A program made the position numbers and the translations under genes. Below are positions 1-7,113 of a DNA stretch of 14,557 nucleotides, piece by piece. Position 1 is the first letter of the stretch. Every line of letters starts with the position of its first letter. The stretch is from an uncultured Bdellovibrio sp. (GTDB lineage Bacteria; Bdellovibrionota; Bdellovibrionia; Bdellovibrionales; Bdellovibrionaceae), in assembly GCA_946482355.1 (NCBI GenBank), contig CAMLRE010000011.1, positions 1 to 14,557 of the forward strand, read 5' to 3'. Under the pieces are notes generated by a model. That model was given only the letters and a program-made list of their open reading frames with translations. It was not told the origin of the DNA and did not search any database.

Positions 1-2
1 AA

Positions 3-215
3 CCGGGTGCCGGCCACTACATATTCAGAATTCTCCGTAATAAAAGGAGAGGAGTGATTGCCTGCACTGTTGGGTATTTCAATGATCTCAGCAGTACGGA
101 AAGTAGTAAGGTCTATACGGGCTATACGGGGCGTATTATTGGCATTGCCACTCACATTGGTTTCTCTAGATGGAACAGCTATGCAAGCCATCAATACCCA
201 AGATCCAATGTTTAA
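3..215 (+). CDS. C-terminal part of an unrecognised protein entering from the left edge
   Basis: An open frame runs from the first bases of the window to a TAA at 213-215, about 70 codons with no stop. Its end reads like real protein (for example GRIIGIATHIGFSRW near codons 46-60). Its codons fit the neighbouring genes better than the competing frame, which over 58-180 uses CGG three times, AGG and ATA. A 9-bp tandem repeat (CTATACGGG, 113-130) encodes YTGYTG. The frame overlaps the next ORF by more than 150 bases if that ORF starts at its TTG. Either it is a separate upstream gene, or it is the first half of the following one, split by a single-base indel near the TTT at 211-213. No family recognised. 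Confidence 0.35.
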   Translation, partial: PGAGHYIFRILRNKRRGVIACTVGYFNDLSSTESSKVYTGYTGRIIGIATHIGFSRWNSYASHQYPRSNV

Positions 216-522
216 TACAATTACTTTAAGCGTAAACGATCAGACAAAATTAGCCGACGCTATTCGTTTTAATTTATCTGACTGTCAGTACGCTTCAACT
301 GAAGCTTGTGATGCCGTAGATGCTATTATTTACGTTCAGACCGTCAATGGCACTCCTCGTTTAGATCAGGATCAAGACCAGGACAAGGATCAGGATAAAG
401 ATCAAGATCAATCGCAAGATAAAGACCAAGATAAGGATCAGGATACTGATCAAGATCAAGACCAAAATGGTTCTGACCAAACTCCACCAGTTACGTCAGG
501 AACAACTACAATTTCTAGATAA
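58..522 (+). CDS. Hypothetical protein with a C-terminal Asp-Gln/Asp-Lys repeat tail; start uncertain
   Basis: As drawn, the frame opens at a TTG that follows a purine-rich AGGAGAGGAG stretch (45-54), which is a good ribosome binding site. The ATG at 82 would give a signal-peptide-like N-terminus (basic RKVVRSIRAIR, then hydrophobic GVLLALPLTLVSL). ATGs at 181 and 208 are later alternatives. Codons before about 180 are poor for this genome, so the true start may be 181 or 208, or the coding may shift in from the overlapping upstream frame. The central part (about residues 43-98) has two cysteines, in LSDCQY and EACDAV, that could pair if the protein is exported. The last third is a low-complexity acidic dipeptide repeat followed by a short Thr/Ser-rich tail. 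No family recognised. The strong terminator follows 27 bases after the stop. Confidence 0.5.
   Translation: MPALLGISMISAVRKVVRSIRAIRGVLLALPLTLVSLDGTAMQAINTQDPMFNTITLSVNDQTKLADAIRFNLSDCQYASTEACDAVDAIIYVQTVNGTPRLDQDQDQDKDQDKDQDQSQDKDQDKDQDTDQDQDQNGSDQTPPVTSGTTTISR
364..465 (+). repeat. Hexanucleotide-period repeat encoding Asp-Gln/Asp-Lys dipeptides
   Basis: Seventeen successive six-base units of the form GAY-CAR or GAY-AAR encode alternating Asp with Gln or Lys. One unit is SQ and one is DT. Synonymous positions vary between units (GAT/GAC, CAA/CAG, AAA/AAG). The array is therefore held at protein level and is not a fresh DNA slippage product. It encodes a hydrophilic, probably disordered tail. 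Confidence 0.9.
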
Positions 523-549
523 TTAATTTCAAATCCAACAAATCCGTTT

Positions 550-591
550 GTAACATGTGAATAGCCGAGCGTTATTCACATGTTACTTTTT
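550..591 (+). terminator. Rho-independent terminator between convergent genes
   Basis: A perfect 14-bp stem (GTAACATGTGAATA, 550-563, with its complement at 573-586) has a 9-base loop and runs straight into TTTTT (587-591). It sits 27 bases after the repeat-tail gene. Its T-run touches the stop codon of the convergent GST gene, so the same hairpin probably also blocks transcripts from that side, although the minus strand has no U-tract after the stem. Confidence 0.85.
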
Positions 592-1222
592 AATTATATC
601 GAGGCATTACAAGTTTTTCGGCTAAGCCGTCATTAATCCAAGCTTTGTGAGCCGGAAGCTCACGTATTGCGATCATATATTTTGCGCATTCTGTGTCTAC
701 CTTAACATCGTACGTGATAAAACGATTTACAACAGGAGCAAACATGGCATCGGCAATCGTAAATTCGCCAAATAAAAATGGGCCACCAGATTTTTGCAAA
801 CAATCACGCCATATCTCCATCACACGGTTTACATCATTTAAAGCTTTCGTATAATCAAACCCCGGAACTGTTTTTTGAATATCATGCGACATGATGTTTC
901 TCATGGCTGAAAAACCAGAATGCATTTCATTCGCTACCGATCGCGCGATAGCACGCATTTTCACGTTGGCAGGCCACATTTGTTTTTCAGGATATTTTTC
1001 ATTTAAATATTCCATAATAGCCATAGATTCCCAGACTGTGATTTCACCATCAACCAATGCGGGAACTTTTTTTGAGGGCGAATATTTTAATAGATTTTTT
1101 TCTGAATCCGGCTGATCTAACGGAATTAGTTTTTCTTCAAATGGAATTTCAAAGTGCTTCATCAACACCCACGGACGCAATGACCAACTCGAATAACGTT
1201 TGTTACCAATAACAAGAACCAT
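590..1222 (-). CDS. Glutathione S-transferase family protein
   Basis: This 210-residue cytosolic protein has the size and two-domain layout of the GST family. The N-terminal thioredoxin-like half carries a Ser-rich segment (SSWSLRPW, residues 11-18) where the catalytic Ser/Tyr usually lies. It also has the cis-proline turn KKVPAL (51-56) and the ES pair (65-66) that binds the gamma-glutamyl group of glutathione. The helical C-terminal half has the N-capping box TIAD (155-158). The ATG has GGAG about 6 bases upstream. The gene is last in a three-gene operon, 13 bases after the nucleotidyltransferase. The substrate cannot be read from sequence; detoxification, isomerase and reductase roles all occur among soluble bacterial GSTs. 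Confidence 0.9.
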   Translation of the reverse strand: MVLVIGNKRYSSWSLRPWVLMKHFEIPFEEKLIPLDQPDSEKNLLKYSPSKKVPALVDGEITVWESMAIMEYLNEKYPEKQMWPANVKMRAIARSVANEMHSGFSAMRNIMSHDIQKTVPGFDYTKALNDVNRVMEIWRDCLQKSGGPFLFGEFTIADAMFAPVVNRFITYDVKVDTECAKYMIAIRELPAHKAWINDGLAEKLVMPRYN

Positions 1223-1235
1223 ATAAAACTCCGAA

Positions 1236-2018
1236 CTAGATTAACGACTTTTTCGCCTGAGCTTTTTTTAAAGCTTCAGTAAAAGCCTCTTCGAGTTTTA
1301 TAACTTTTTTTGACAGATCCGCCAAATCAGAAACGTAAGTTAAATCCTGCACCATTTTCTGCACATCGGCAGGAAAATGCTTATGCACATAACGAAGACC
1401 AAAATCAAATTTATAGGGGCGATGAAGCATTCCTAAAACTTCAACCAAGGGGCGAAGCATCCCTGTTTGATAAAAAGACATGGCATCAATGGCTTGGCCA
1501 CGATCAATCTCTTTTAGAACTAGCGTTTTATAAAATGGAAAAGCTTGCGCAATCTCAATCAAACGCAGTTGTTGGCGTTTAAAAAGGGCTTCAGCGTCAG
1601 TGTGCCCTGCTTTAATAAGATTATTTTTATCAAAGTGAACTATGACATCACCGTGACGTTCGACTTCTAAAAAGTCATTCATCAGTTTTGAAGCCGACAT
1701 TTCAAATACGGCCACATCAACAAAGAAATGCTTCGGAGCATCCTTCAACATTAAAAAACGCTGAAGCAGGCCTTCACCCCAGCCTGATTTAGTTTGCTCC
1801 CAAACATTAGTCAGATGAAATGCAGTTAATGATTTTTCCACACGATCAAGCACATCTTGTAAAGGGGCTGTGGATAAAAGACAAAGATCAATATCTGAAT
1901 ACTGATCTTTTGTTTTTGTAGCGGCTGATCCGCCTTCCCATGCCGCAAGCATATCGGGCATGGGCTCTAACTGAGATAAAATAGTTTTTAATACGTCTTG
2001 TTTATACTTATCGCTCAT
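1236..2018 (-). CDS. Nucleotidyltransferase-fold protein (aminoglycoside-adenylyltransferase-like)
   Basis: This 260-residue protein has a complete nucleotidyltransferase active site near its N-terminus. GGSAATKTKDQYSDIDL (29-45) supplies the GS turn and metal-binding Asp42 and Asp44. FFVDVAVF places the third carboxylate at Asp101 on a hydrophobic strand. The C-terminal half is mostly helical, as in antibiotic and tRNA-type nucleotidyltransferases. Such enzymes transfer NMP to small molecules, RNA or proteins; the acceptor here is unknown and drug resistance should not be assumed. The ATG lies 3 bases after the stop of the exported protein gene, with no clear Shine-Dalgarno, which suggests translational coupling. 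The downstream GST gene completes the operon. Confidence 0.85.
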   Translation of the reverse strand: MSDKYKQDVLKTILSQLEPMPDMLAAWEGGSAATKTKDQYSDIDLCLLSTAPLQDVLDRVEKSLTAFHLTNVWEQTKSGWGEGLLQRFLMLKDAPKHFFVDVAVFEMSASKLMNDFLEVERHGDVIVHFDKNNLIKAGHTDAEALFKRQQLRLIEIAQAFPFYKTLVLKEIDRGQAIDAMSFYQTGMLRPLVEVLGMLHRPYKFDFGLRYVHKHFPADVQKMVQDLTYVSDLADLSKKVIKLEEAFTEALKKAQAKKSLI

Positions 2019-2021
2019 ATC

Positions 2022-3656
2022 TTAATTTGAAAGATACTTAACGATATCAACATCTGGAGGATTCGCAACACCAACTCCTGGTTTCGGACCAGTTAATTCA
2101 GATAAGCTGTAATCCATACGCACATCGTACACACGGTCGATCTGATTTCTTAACCAAACTTCGCGTTTAAACCATTCACGTTTAGTTGTATCGTCTTTAC
2201 AAGTTGCTAATTCTTGCGCTGTAGCTGCGCCCCAACGTAATTCTGGGCAGTGGTAAGGGTCAAAACTTAAAGCAAATAATCTTTGGCGAACTGTCTCTAA
2301 GTTTAATGTCACAATAGAGCCATCAGTTCTTTTGTAAGCGATTTTACAAGCTTGAGCGATTTTCCAGTATGAATTTAACATATCAGCTTTGATATTCGCA
2401 CCACTGTAATCAATTTGCGGGTCACCTTTTTGGTACATGTTAAAGATTTTCTCCACGCGGTCACGCAGCTCTTTAAACGAAGTTTTAAAACGGGCATCAC
2501 GCGAAGGTGTCGAGAACTCTTCCCACTCACCACTTGTACCGTAAATGTTTGTCGGTAATTTTTCTGGATGAGTTTTATTATGAATACCTGCCGAAATTGC
2601 ACCTTGAACTGAATCTACACGGTCTTGCGCTGCAGAACAAAGATCGTTCGTTAAAGCTTTAACTTCTTCTACCGGATTAATTTTTAAATTACCTTTCGAC
2701 ATTTTGGCACGTAAGTAATCGTAGTAATCTAACTTCACACCGCCTAAGATAAACGCGCCTTCTTTCCAGTTGGCTAAAGGTTTGTTATCAGTACCGTACT
2801 TTTGTACAAGGCTATATTCTTTGTGAGCATTCACAGCACTTACCGACATTTTTCCACCAACGTAAGAACCTAATTTAGAATCGAAAGTAGCACCGATTAA
2901 CTCTTGCTTTCTGAAATTTTTAAAACCAGCACCTTGTGTTGGACGGCTGCGTACGAATTTAGTTCCGTACATGCCTGTTGTTAAAGAATTGTCTGGATGG
3001 GCATCGATGAAATAGATTTTTCCATCGTCAGTGATTTTATACACGATGGCTACGTGACCTGCCGGATCATAAATTGATGTTCCCGGACGAATTGCTTCGC
3101 GAGAAATATCTGCAGGATAAAAATCTGATTCTAAACCTGGGCGGTTTTCAGTTTCATCTTCTAAACGAAATACCGCTGTATATACGGATTTCATTAATTT
3201 TTCAGTGATATATGTCGGACCATCTACAAGTTTAGCTTTTGCTGAAAGCATGCTGGATCTAGTTGATACGATATTTCCGTTTTTAGTATAACGTAAGTTA
3301 TCTTTTTTATCGGCTTCAGCACGAGGAACAACTAAGCTAACATGAGAAAACGGAAGACCGTTCTTCCAGGCAAAGTAAGCGCGAAGCGCGTAAGCTAAAC
3401 GAGCGCAGTCAACGTGAATATCTAACTGTGCTGAATCTGACCCTTTATATGGATTTGTAGGGTGTTGGATACATTCTTTAAATGACTTACATTCTCTTTT
3501 TTCAACGGCTTTACCCATGATAGTTACAAACTCTGAATACGAGCGTTCATCAGCATCAGACCACGATGTTTTTTTGATTTTCCACGAAGTATCCGCTGCG
3601 TGAACAAAAGACACTAATAACAAGTTTGCTAACATAACCATTGCTGTTGGTTTCAT
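2022..3656 (-). CDS. Exported protein with a candidate Cys-His-Asp papain-like site
   Basis: This 544-residue protein starts with a clear Sec signal peptide (hydrophobic core about residues 6-18, cleavage probably after VHA at 20). AGAGGAAAAT before the ATG is a good ribosome binding site. The first half contains HVDCARLAYALRAYF with Cys84 at the start of a predicted helix. Further on, DPAGHVAIVYKI holds His201, and KIYFIDAHPD holds Asp218 and His220. This order (helix-borne Cys, GHVAIV strand with His, then a strand with a polar residue) resembles NlpC/P60, CHAP and transglutaminase-like cysteine enzymes. The Cys-His distance is larger than usual, so an insertion would be needed. The C-terminal half (about 290-544) is unrecognised and has several cysteines. 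A peptidoglycan or protein amidase/peptidase role in the periplasm is inference. First gene of a three-gene operon. Confidence 0.8.
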   Translation of the reverse strand: MKPTAMVMLANLLLVSFVHAADTSWKIKKTSWSDADERSYSEFVTIMGKAVEKRECKSFKECIQHPTNPYKGSDSAQLDIHVDCARLAYALRAYFAWKNGLPFSHVSLVVPRAEADKKDNLRYTKNGNIVSTRSSMLSAKAKLVDGPTYITEKLMKSVYTAVFRLEDETENRPGLESDFYPADISREAIRPGTSIYDPAGHVAIVYKITDDGKIYFIDAHPDNSLTTGMYGTKFVRSRPTQGAGFKNFRKQELIGATFDSKLGSYVGGKMSVSAVNAHKEYSLVQKYGTDNKPLANWKEGAFILGGVKLDYYDYLRAKMSKGNLKINPVEEVKALTNDLCSAAQDRVDSVQGAISAGIHNKTHPEKLPTNIYGTSGEWEEFSTPSRDARFKTSFKELRDRVEKIFNMYQKGDPQIDYSGANIKADMLNSYWKIAQACKIAYKRTDGSIVTLNLETVRQRLFALSFDPYHCPELRWGAATAQELATCKDDTTKREWFKREVWLRNQIDRVYDVRMDYSLSELTGPKPGVGVANPPDVDIVKYLSN

Positions 3657-3683
3657 ATTTTCCTCTTTATAATTTAACAGAGA

Positions 3684-3712
3684 GTTATAACTAATTTTCG
3701 GGATAAACTAAA
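3684..3712 (-). promoter_or_regulatory. Candidate promoter for the exported Cys-His-Asp protein operon
   Basis: On the minus strand a -10 of TATAAC (3684-3689) is preceded at exactly 17 bp by TTTAGT (3707-3712). The -10 matches consensus at 5 of 6 positions, the -35 only at 3 of 6. Transcription would start about 20 bases before the signal-peptide ATG region and include its Shine-Dalgarno. The rest of the 148-base divergent spacer (3657-3804) shows no further convincing site. Confidence 0.35.
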
Positions 3713-3804
3713 CTGCCTTTGCAAAAAGGGAATGAGTGTCTAATTTGTTTTCACCCCTGTTCTTGCCCACAGCTTTTTACTGACTTTAAGCCACTCTGAG
3801 CCCT

Positions 3805-4407
3805 ATGCTAATACCTATGAGTCACGATATTTTTAACACAGAATATGAATTTACTGACCGCACATTTGAAGAACTGGATTTCCGCAACCAGTCTATTGAA
3901 AACCGCGTTTTTGATAACTGCACCTTCTCTCGTGTAAATTTCAACGGAAGTAGCTTTAAACGCTGCCGGTTTTTAGATTGTAGATTTGAACAAAGCGATC
4001 TGAGTAATCTTGTCTTAACAAGTTCAGACTTAAGAGATGTCACCTTTAAAGAATGCAAACTTGTCGGCGTAACCTGGATCAACGCTTCATCGCTTATGCA
4101 TTTATCATGGGATAATTGCGCTTTAAATTACGGTAATTTTTCAGGCTTAGATTTACGAAAATCATCAATGCAGAACTGCGTGGCCCGTGAAGTTGATTTT
4201 GCTGAAACTAATTTTAGCGAGGCAAATTTACGCGGAACAGATTTTACCGCAGCCCGTTTTGCCAATACCAACCTTACGAAAACAGATCTGCGCCAGGCTA
4301 AAAACTATTCGATTCGACCTGACAGCAATAAAATCAAAAAAGCGAAGTTTTCGCTGCCAGAGGCGATGTTACTGCTTTATGGATTAGATATTGAACTTGA
4401 AGAGTAA
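3805..4407 (+). CDS. Pentapeptide-repeat protein (McbG/Qnr-like architecture)
   Basis: From about residue 20 to 165 the 200-residue protein follows the pentapeptide-repeat pattern, with a Phe or Leu at the centre of nearly every fifth position (for example VNFNG, SDLSN, ANLRG, TDFTA). These repeats fold into a right-handed square beta helix. The conserved end NYSIRPDSNKIKKAKFSLPE (168-187), followed by a hydrophobic helix, is common in McbG/Qnr-like members, some of which protect DNA gyrase. A gyrase role here is inference only. A second ATG at 3817 (MSHDIF) is an equally plausible start and neither has a strong Shine-Dalgarno. No signal peptide, so cytosolic. The gene is divergent from the exported protein operon and 74 bases upstream of a small exported protein. 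Confidence 0.9.
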   Translation: MLIPMSHDIFNTEYEFTDRTFEELDFRNQSIENRVFDNCTFSRVNFNGSSFKRCRFLDCRFEQSDLSNLVLTSSDLRDVTFKECKLVGVTWINASSLMHLSWDNCALNYGNFSGLDLRKSSMQNCVAREVDFAETNFSEANLRGTDFTAARFANTNLTKTDLRQAKNYSIRPDSNKIKKAKFSLPEAMLLLYGLDIELEE

Positions 4408-4481
4408 CACGCTGGGAGCGATGCTTCAGGCAATACAAGAAAGTGTTGTCTCGCGATTTAACCGGGGCCTATGATTATCTT

Positions 4482-4859
4482 ATGAAAAAGTTTTTATTAC
4501 TTATTAGTTTTTTATTTTCGACTACGGTTTGGGCTGATGTCCTTACATGGGACCAATTAGAAACGACGAACACTTATTCATTGGCTAACGATATTGAGTT
4601 CGTCGAAGGTCTAACATTAAAAGCCGGAAGCCCACTTTACTTTAACGAATTGATCACCGGCGAAGTTCCGGTCATGATTTTTTCATTTGGTGACCCTAAC
4701 TGTAAAGACGCAAGCTATGAATCAGAGATGATTCTTTTTAATCCAGAACCTGAAGATACAGCTCATAACAAAGAAATTGGCATTCAGTATTCAGAATGCA
4801 GCTTCGATGTTTATGTCGAGCCTCAGTATTATTACGGTAAAAGTATTTTCAAGAATTAA
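4482..4859 (+). CDS. Small exported hypothetical protein
   Basis: The frame is open from a GTG at 4443, but the ATG at 4482 gives a textbook signal peptide (MKKFLLLISFLFSTTVWA, cleavage after residue 18), so this start is chosen. The mature protein is about 107 residues, acidic and probably beta-rich. Two cysteines (Cys74 in DPNCKD and Cys106 in YSECSF) could form a disulfide in the periplasm. There is no lipobox and no recognised family. It ends 4 bases before the convergent FemAB-like gene with no visible terminator between them. It may be co-transcribed with the pentapeptide-repeat gene, since the 74-base gap shows no clear promoter. Confidence 0.7.
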   Translation: MKKFLLLISFLFSTTVWADVLTWDQLETTNTYSLANDIEFVEGLTLKAGSPLYFNELITGEVPVMIFSFGDPNCKDASYESEMILFNPEPEDTAHNKEIGIQYSECSFDVYVEPQYYYGKSIFKN

Positions 4860-4863
4860 TTCT

Positions 4864-5790
4864 CTATTTCAGAGTCACAAGCTGGCTTACGGTTCCACCT
4901 AAACCCAGCTTAAAATGGCTAAAGCCTGACGGGTCATCTAACAATAACCCACCGACATCAAAAGCGGTTAAACCTTTTTCTTTACTTAAAAGTAGAGCCT
5001 GCCACAACAAAGCGTAATGCGCGTTGTATTTACGACCTACATCCGTTGTCCAACCTAAGCGGTAACAAGCGGTCTGCCCTTGGGTAACTACGGCAATTGC
5101 TGCGACCGGAGCCCCTTCAGCATAAGCCCAGATAAAATACTGGTCTGCCTGACGGCTTAATTCTGTAAATTCGATTTGCAAAAAACGCTCGCTCGGAGCT
5201 TGGTATTTTTTAACACGCACATGCTGTTTAAAATAATCCATAAAAAGTGAAAATTTTTGGTTTGAATTTTCGACTTTGATTTCAAGAGGTGACCGTAAAG
5301 CTTTGTTTAAACAGTTACGCCATTTCTGGTGTAAGTTTTTACGAAGAGCCTCTTCGCTTTGTGAAAGATCAATCCATGACGTTGTAAAAGTATGGCGGTG
5401 CAATTTAAAGCCAATATCTTTTAACGAGCTTAGAGTTTCTTTTTCCATTTCAAACTCAGGAACCCAGCGCAGGCGCTGCCCTAAAGATTTGGGAAACTCT
5501 TTACGAAACGCTTTAGCAAATTCTAAGAACATTTCTTCAGCGGGCTTTTCAAACCATAATGGCCCGCGTTTTAAATTTACAAAATGCAAAGGCCCGATTT
5601 TGATTTCTTGCACGCTCATCATCGCCACAGGCTTTTCTTCGTGAGTAATAAGAGCTATTCGTGTTTTAAAATACTCGGTCGCAAAAGTAGCCTGTGCATA
5701 AGCCCAACTTTGCATCCAGTTTGTATTTTTAGCGCGTGCTAAATAACCACGCCACTCTTTTAATGTGCGAGAGGTCCAATCAAATTGCAT
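4864..5790 (-). CDS. FemAB/GNAT-fold aminoacyltransferase-like protein
   Basis: This 308-residue protein has the two tandem acetyltransferase-like halves of the FemABX family, which adds amino acids from aminoacyl-tRNA to lipid-linked peptidoglycan precursors. Useful marks are the basic helix after the central strand (WIDLSQSEEALRKNL into WRNCLNKA, 139-164) and the segment VRVKKYQAPSERFL (191-204). The second-half core follows (VAAIAVV, CYRLGWTTD, HYALLWQAL), and the closing motif is FDVGG to FSHFKLGLGG (277-299). The length is short compared with Staphylococcus FemA but normal for Gram-negative family members (GNAT_6 type). No signal peptide, so cytosolic. The start ATG lacks a Shine-Dalgarno. 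The real acceptor (peptidoglycan peptide or another compound) cannot be read from sequence. Confidence 0.8.
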   Translation of the reverse strand: MQFDWTSRTLKEWRGYLARAKNTNWMQSWAYAQATFATEYFKTRIALITHEEKPVAMMSVQEIKIGPLHFVNLKRGPLWFEKPAEEMFLEFAKAFRKEFPKSLGQRLRWVPEFEMEKETLSSLKDIGFKLHRHTFTTSWIDLSQSEEALRKNLHQKWRNCLNKALRSPLEIKVENSNQKFSLFMDYFKQHVRVKKYQAPSERFLQIEFTELSRQADQYFIWAYAEGAPVAAIAVVTQGQTACYRLGWTTDVGRKYNAHYALLWQALLLSKEKGLTAFDVGGLLLDDPSGFSHFKLGLGGTVSQLVTLK

Positions 5791-5804
5791 ATTTTTATGA
5801 TAAC

Positions 5805-5828
5805 AAAAAAGCCCGCTGATTAGAGGGC
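5805..5828 (-). terminator. Terminator after the MepB-like gene
   Basis: On the minus strand GCCC and GGGC arms (5811-5828) close a small hairpin with one G-A mismatch, two more base pairs and a four-base loop, followed at once by six T. It lies 21 bases beyond the MepB-like stop codon and 14 bases before the FemAB-like start, so it separates the two transcription units. Confidence 0.6.
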
Positions 5829-5849
5829 CGGATTACACAAGACCTAGAC

Positions 5850-6257
5850 TTAGATGGTAAAGAAAAACTCTTGTTGCCACTTTTGCGTGTTTAAAGCCTG
5901 TTTATTTTTGGGTTGATCCCATTTAGGATAAACGCGAAAGCCTCTTTTTCCTGAAGCTTTCGTTCCAGTGGCCTGCAAAATTCCTTTTTGCACCAAAACA
6001 TTTTTCGAAAATAAAAAACAACCTTCGTTGCTGGCTTTTCTACAAATGATCACGACAAAATCAAATTTATCTTCTACCGCAAAAGGCGCAGTAATACCCT
6101 GACGGTTTCTTTTCCAAAGAGTTACAAACTGCCCGTCTTTTTTAGGCGTAAGCTTGGCTGTTCTTTGAATAAATTTATGACGACCTAAAGTGTATTCGCA
6201 ACCTTCGTACTCTTTAGCTTCATTATGAAATTTTAAATCTTGAATGTCTTTTGCCAT
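5850..6257 (-). CDS. MepB family protein
   Basis: This 135-residue cytosolic protein matches the MepB family over its whole length. The marks are EAKEYEGCEYTL near the N-terminus (13-24), TPKKDGQFVTLWKRN (37-51), the strand FDFVVIIC (65-72) and GKRGFRVYPKWD (103-114). The family is named after the third gene of the staphylococcal mepRAB multidrug-efflux operon; its biochemical function is not settled, and no efflux pump gene is present here. The ATG is 4 bases after the stop of the VOC gene, so the two form an operon and are probably translationally coupled. A short hairpin terminator follows. Confidence 0.85.
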   Translation of the reverse strand: MAKDIQDLKFHNEAKEYEGCEYTLGRHKFIQRTAKLTPKKDGQFVTLWKRNRQGITAPFAVEDKFDFVVIICRKASNEGCFLFSKNVLVQKGILQATGTKASGKRGFRVYPKWDQPKNKQALNTQKWQQEFFFTI

Positions 6258-6261
6258 AAAA

Positions 6262-6687
<426 letters not shown>

Positions 6688-6749
6688 TTATTTAATAATT
6701 ACAGCAACTTATATAGCTTGCAGGCCTCGTTTTTAATGAACCTTGCAAA

Positions 6750-6773
6750 ATATTACACCTTATGGTGTAATAT
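6750..6773. promoter_or_regulatory. Perfect inverted repeat, likely ArsR-type operator
   Basis: Ten-base arms ATATTACACC (6750-6759) and GGTGTAATAT (6764-6773) form a perfect palindrome around TTAT. This size and symmetry fit a dimeric winged-helix ArsR repressor. The right arm includes TAATAT (6768-6773), a possible -10, with TTGCAA (6743-6748) upstream at a long 19-bp spacing. The palindrome ends only 4 bases before the regulator ATG, so bound repressor would cover the promoter. A start of transcription about 7 bases downstream would give a leaderless or nearly leaderless mRNA. Confidence 0.65.
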
Positions 6774-6777
6774 AAAA

Positions 6778-7113
6778 ATGGACCGCTTATCAAACGTACT
6801 TACCGCTATTTCACACCCCACACGCAGAGCTATCATTGAACAGCTCTCACATGGACCCGCAGGCTTTCTTGAAGTCGCTAAGCCTTTTGATACCGCTCTT
6901 AACTCAGTGACTAAGCACCTTAAGCTTTTAGAAAGAGCCGGTCTTATTGAAAAAAGAAAACAAGGCCGCGAAGTTTTTATTTCACTACGTGGCGAACCGC
7001 TCAAAGAAGTTGCCGCTTGGGCTCATGTGTACGAGCGTTTCTGGAATGATCGTTTAGATGAATTTGCAAAAAATTTTGAACCTAAAAAAACTAAGGAGAA
7101 AAAAAGAAAATGA
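6778..7113 (+). CDS. ArsR-family winged-helix transcriptional regulator
   Basis: The 111-residue protein is a compact ArsR-type DNA-binding protein. LTAISHPTRRAIIEQL (8-23) is the usual first helix. ALNSVTKHLKLLERAGL (40-56) is the turn and recognition helix, and IEKRKQGREVFISL (57-70) is the wing. The metal-site motif ELCVCD of SmtB/ArsR is absent, so metal sensing is unlikely. The C-terminus is Lys-rich. The frame is open far upstream, but the upstream residues overlap the VOC gene and do not look like protein, so the ATG at 6778 is chosen. No Shine-Dalgarno precedes it; the inverted repeat ends 4 bases before. The stop overlaps the next gene by four bases (ATGA). ArsR plus AHSA1-like gene pairs are common, and autoregulation through the palindrome is the simplest reading. 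Confidence 0.88.
   Translation: MDRLSNVLTAISHPTRRAIIEQLSHGPAGFLEVAKPFDTALNSVTKHLKLLERAGLIEKRKQGREVFISLRGEPLKEVAAWAHVYERFWNDRLDEFAKNFEPKKTKEKKRK

Noticed and set aside
364..465. Possible CRISPR or minisatellite array
   Set aside because: The period is six bases, there are no spacers, the units lie in a reading frame and differ at synonymous sites.
1236..2018. Naming the nucleotidyltransferase as an aminoglycoside-resistance gene
   Set aside because: Only the general catalytic signature is visible; the acceptor-binding region does not identify a drug substrate.
5276..5644. 122-codon plus-strand ORF inside the FemAB-like gene
   Set aside because: It is an antisense shadow of a well-supported gene with a Cys/Arg/Ser-rich composition and no start signals.
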